This document shows, one piece after another, positions 6,828 to 7,500 of a DNA stretch of 7,500 nt. The DNA comes from Calditrichota bacterium (lineage in GTDB: Bacteria > Zhuqueibacterota > Zhuqueibacteria > Residuimicrobiales > Krinioviventaceae). Each line of letters begins with the position of its first letter. Position 1 is the stretch's first letter. The notes beneath the pieces are model-generated. The model saw only the letters and a program-made list of their open reading frames with translations, ran no database searches and was not told the origin of the DNA. The position numbers were made by a program, and so were the translations under genes. The DNA lies in the NCBI GenBank assembly GCA_003818595.1, contig RPQV01000155.1, positions 1 to 7,500 on the forward strand, in the 5' to 3' direction.

Positions 6828-7500
6828 TTAATTTGCCCTGACGGCCTTGAATAGCGCCTCGATATTGGCCGGATCGACATCCGGCAAAATGGCTTCGTGG
6901 CTGGGAGAAATCACCAGTCCGGTGGGAAAAATCGTTTTGAGTTCACCAACGCGTTCTTTGATTTGCGCAGGTGTGCCTTTAACCAAAAGGTATTGCGCGT
7001 CCAGACCGCCGACGAACGACATGCGGCCGCCGAAATCAGCGGCCAGCTGCTCGGCGCTCATGCCGGCGGCCAGCGCCTGAATCGGGTGAATAGCGTCGAC
7101 GCCGATGGCGATCAGGTCGGGGATGATGTCATGAATGGAGCCGCAGGAATGGTGAATGACTTTAACGCCATAACTTTTTGCCTGCTCGACCAGCTTTCGG
7201 GTTCGGGGGATGGCGAAGGTGCGGATCGATTCCGGCGAAATGATGGTGCCGGTTTGGGCGCCGTAATCGTTGCCGATGAGCACAGCGTCCAGTTTGCCTT
7301 TTGTCGATTCATAAAAAATTTCGTTGGCGCTCAGGTAAAACTCGACGATGCGGTCGAGCACCGCCTCGAACATCTCGGGTGCTTGGATCATTTGGATGCA
7401 GGCGTTCTCCATGCCGAAGGCGGCCCAGGCATCCTGAAAAAATGCAGACCAGATGACGCCGAGCACGGCGCGTCCAGGCAGCACGCGATTGACCACGTCA
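6828..7500 (-). CDS. Uroporphyrinogen decarboxylase (URO-D/MtaA-like) family protein (5' end outside window)
   Basis: The frame is open from the window edge (7500) to TAA at 6828, giving the C-terminal 224 or so residues. The GTG at 7496 is probably an internal Val, since the family is about 340-400 residues long and the missing N-terminal half lies beyond the window. Family signatures seen are GNDYGAQTG (plus-strand about 7246-7272), IHHSCGSIHDIIPDLIAIGV (about 7097-7156), FVGGLDAQYLLVKGTP (about 6970-7017) and ISPSHEAILPDVDPANIEAL (about 6855-6914). This subgroup is cobalamin/corrinoid methyltransferase-like (MtaA, CmuA) rather than the haem-pathway HemE. The HxCG zinc-ligand motif is present (His 7149-7151, Cys 7143-7145), but the expected third ligand Cys is replaced by the SPSHE stretch (His 6897-6899). 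No signal peptide can be judged; the family is cytoplasmic. Such genes occur near sugar-catabolism genes in several environmental phyla, and their reaction there is not established. Demethylation of a methylated sugar or aromatic is one guess. Confidence 0.85.
   Translation of the reverse strand, partial: DVVNRVLPGRAVLGVIWSAFFQDAWAAFGMENACIQMIQAPEMFEAVLDRIVEFYLSANEIFYESTKGKLDAVLIGNDYGAQTGTIISPESIRTFAIPRTRKLVEQAKSYGVKVIHHSCGSIHDIIPDLIAIGVDAIHPIQALAAGMSAEQLAADFGGRMSFVGGLDAQYLLVKGTPAQIKERVGELKTIFPTGLVISPSHEAILPDVDPANIEALFKAVRAN

Overview
The window holds five genes, all on the minus strand, so transcription runs from high to low coordinates. Two genes are cut by the window edges. In transcription order they are: a uroporphyrinogen-decarboxylase-family (URO-D/MtaA-like) protein (6828-7500, 5' end missing); a secreted right-handed beta-helix protein with a C-terminal sorting domain (5467-6690); an outer-membrane protein with a family-9 carbohydrate-binding domain plus a DUF5916 barrel (3317-5440); an exported GHL6/GH42-like glycoside hydrolase (1014-3167); and an exported PQQ-type beta-propeller protein (1-871, 3' end missing). 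No RNA gene, CRISPR array, insertion sequence or phage gene was seen.

Organism: the beta-helix protein ends in a FlgD-Ig-like/type IX secretion 'type A' sorting domain with the linker signature NYPNPFNPATSIRFEL. That exact style of tail, together with CBM9-DUF5916 outer-membrane proteins, is typical of the Fibrobacterota-Chlorobiota-Bacteroidota (FCB) superphylum. Within it, candidate lineages such as KSB1, Calditrichota and Latescibacterota fit best. This placement rests on protein style only. Base composition is moderate and similar across the genes, so nothing suggests recent transfer.

Layout and teamwork: four of the five proteins start with a clear signal peptide. Only the beta-helix protein carries a visible cell-surface/secretion tag. 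The beta-helix and DUF5916 genes are 26 bases apart and are almost certainly co-transcribed. The other gaps are 137-149 bases and could hold promoters or leader elements. A reasonable reading is a carbohydrate-acquisition neighbourhood: a surface beta-helix protein and an outer-membrane CBM9 barrel that contact a glycan, an exported glycosidase that trims it, a PQQ-propeller partner of unknown role, and a cytoplasmic URO-D-like protein that may act on a methylated or otherwise modified product. The substrate cannot be told from the sequence, and the functional link between the genes is inference from proximity and export signals.

Points most worth a second look: (1) the glycosidase keeps what looks like the four-cysteine zinc site of GH42 beta-galactosidases but not the usual GH42 acid/base Glu. 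(2) The URO-D-like protein has the HxCG half of the MtaA-type zinc site, but a His sits where the third ligand Cys is expected. (3) The leader of the beta-helix/DUF5916 operon contains two hairpins that share three bases and so cannot form together; the second is followed by TTTT and lies right before the ribosome-binding site.
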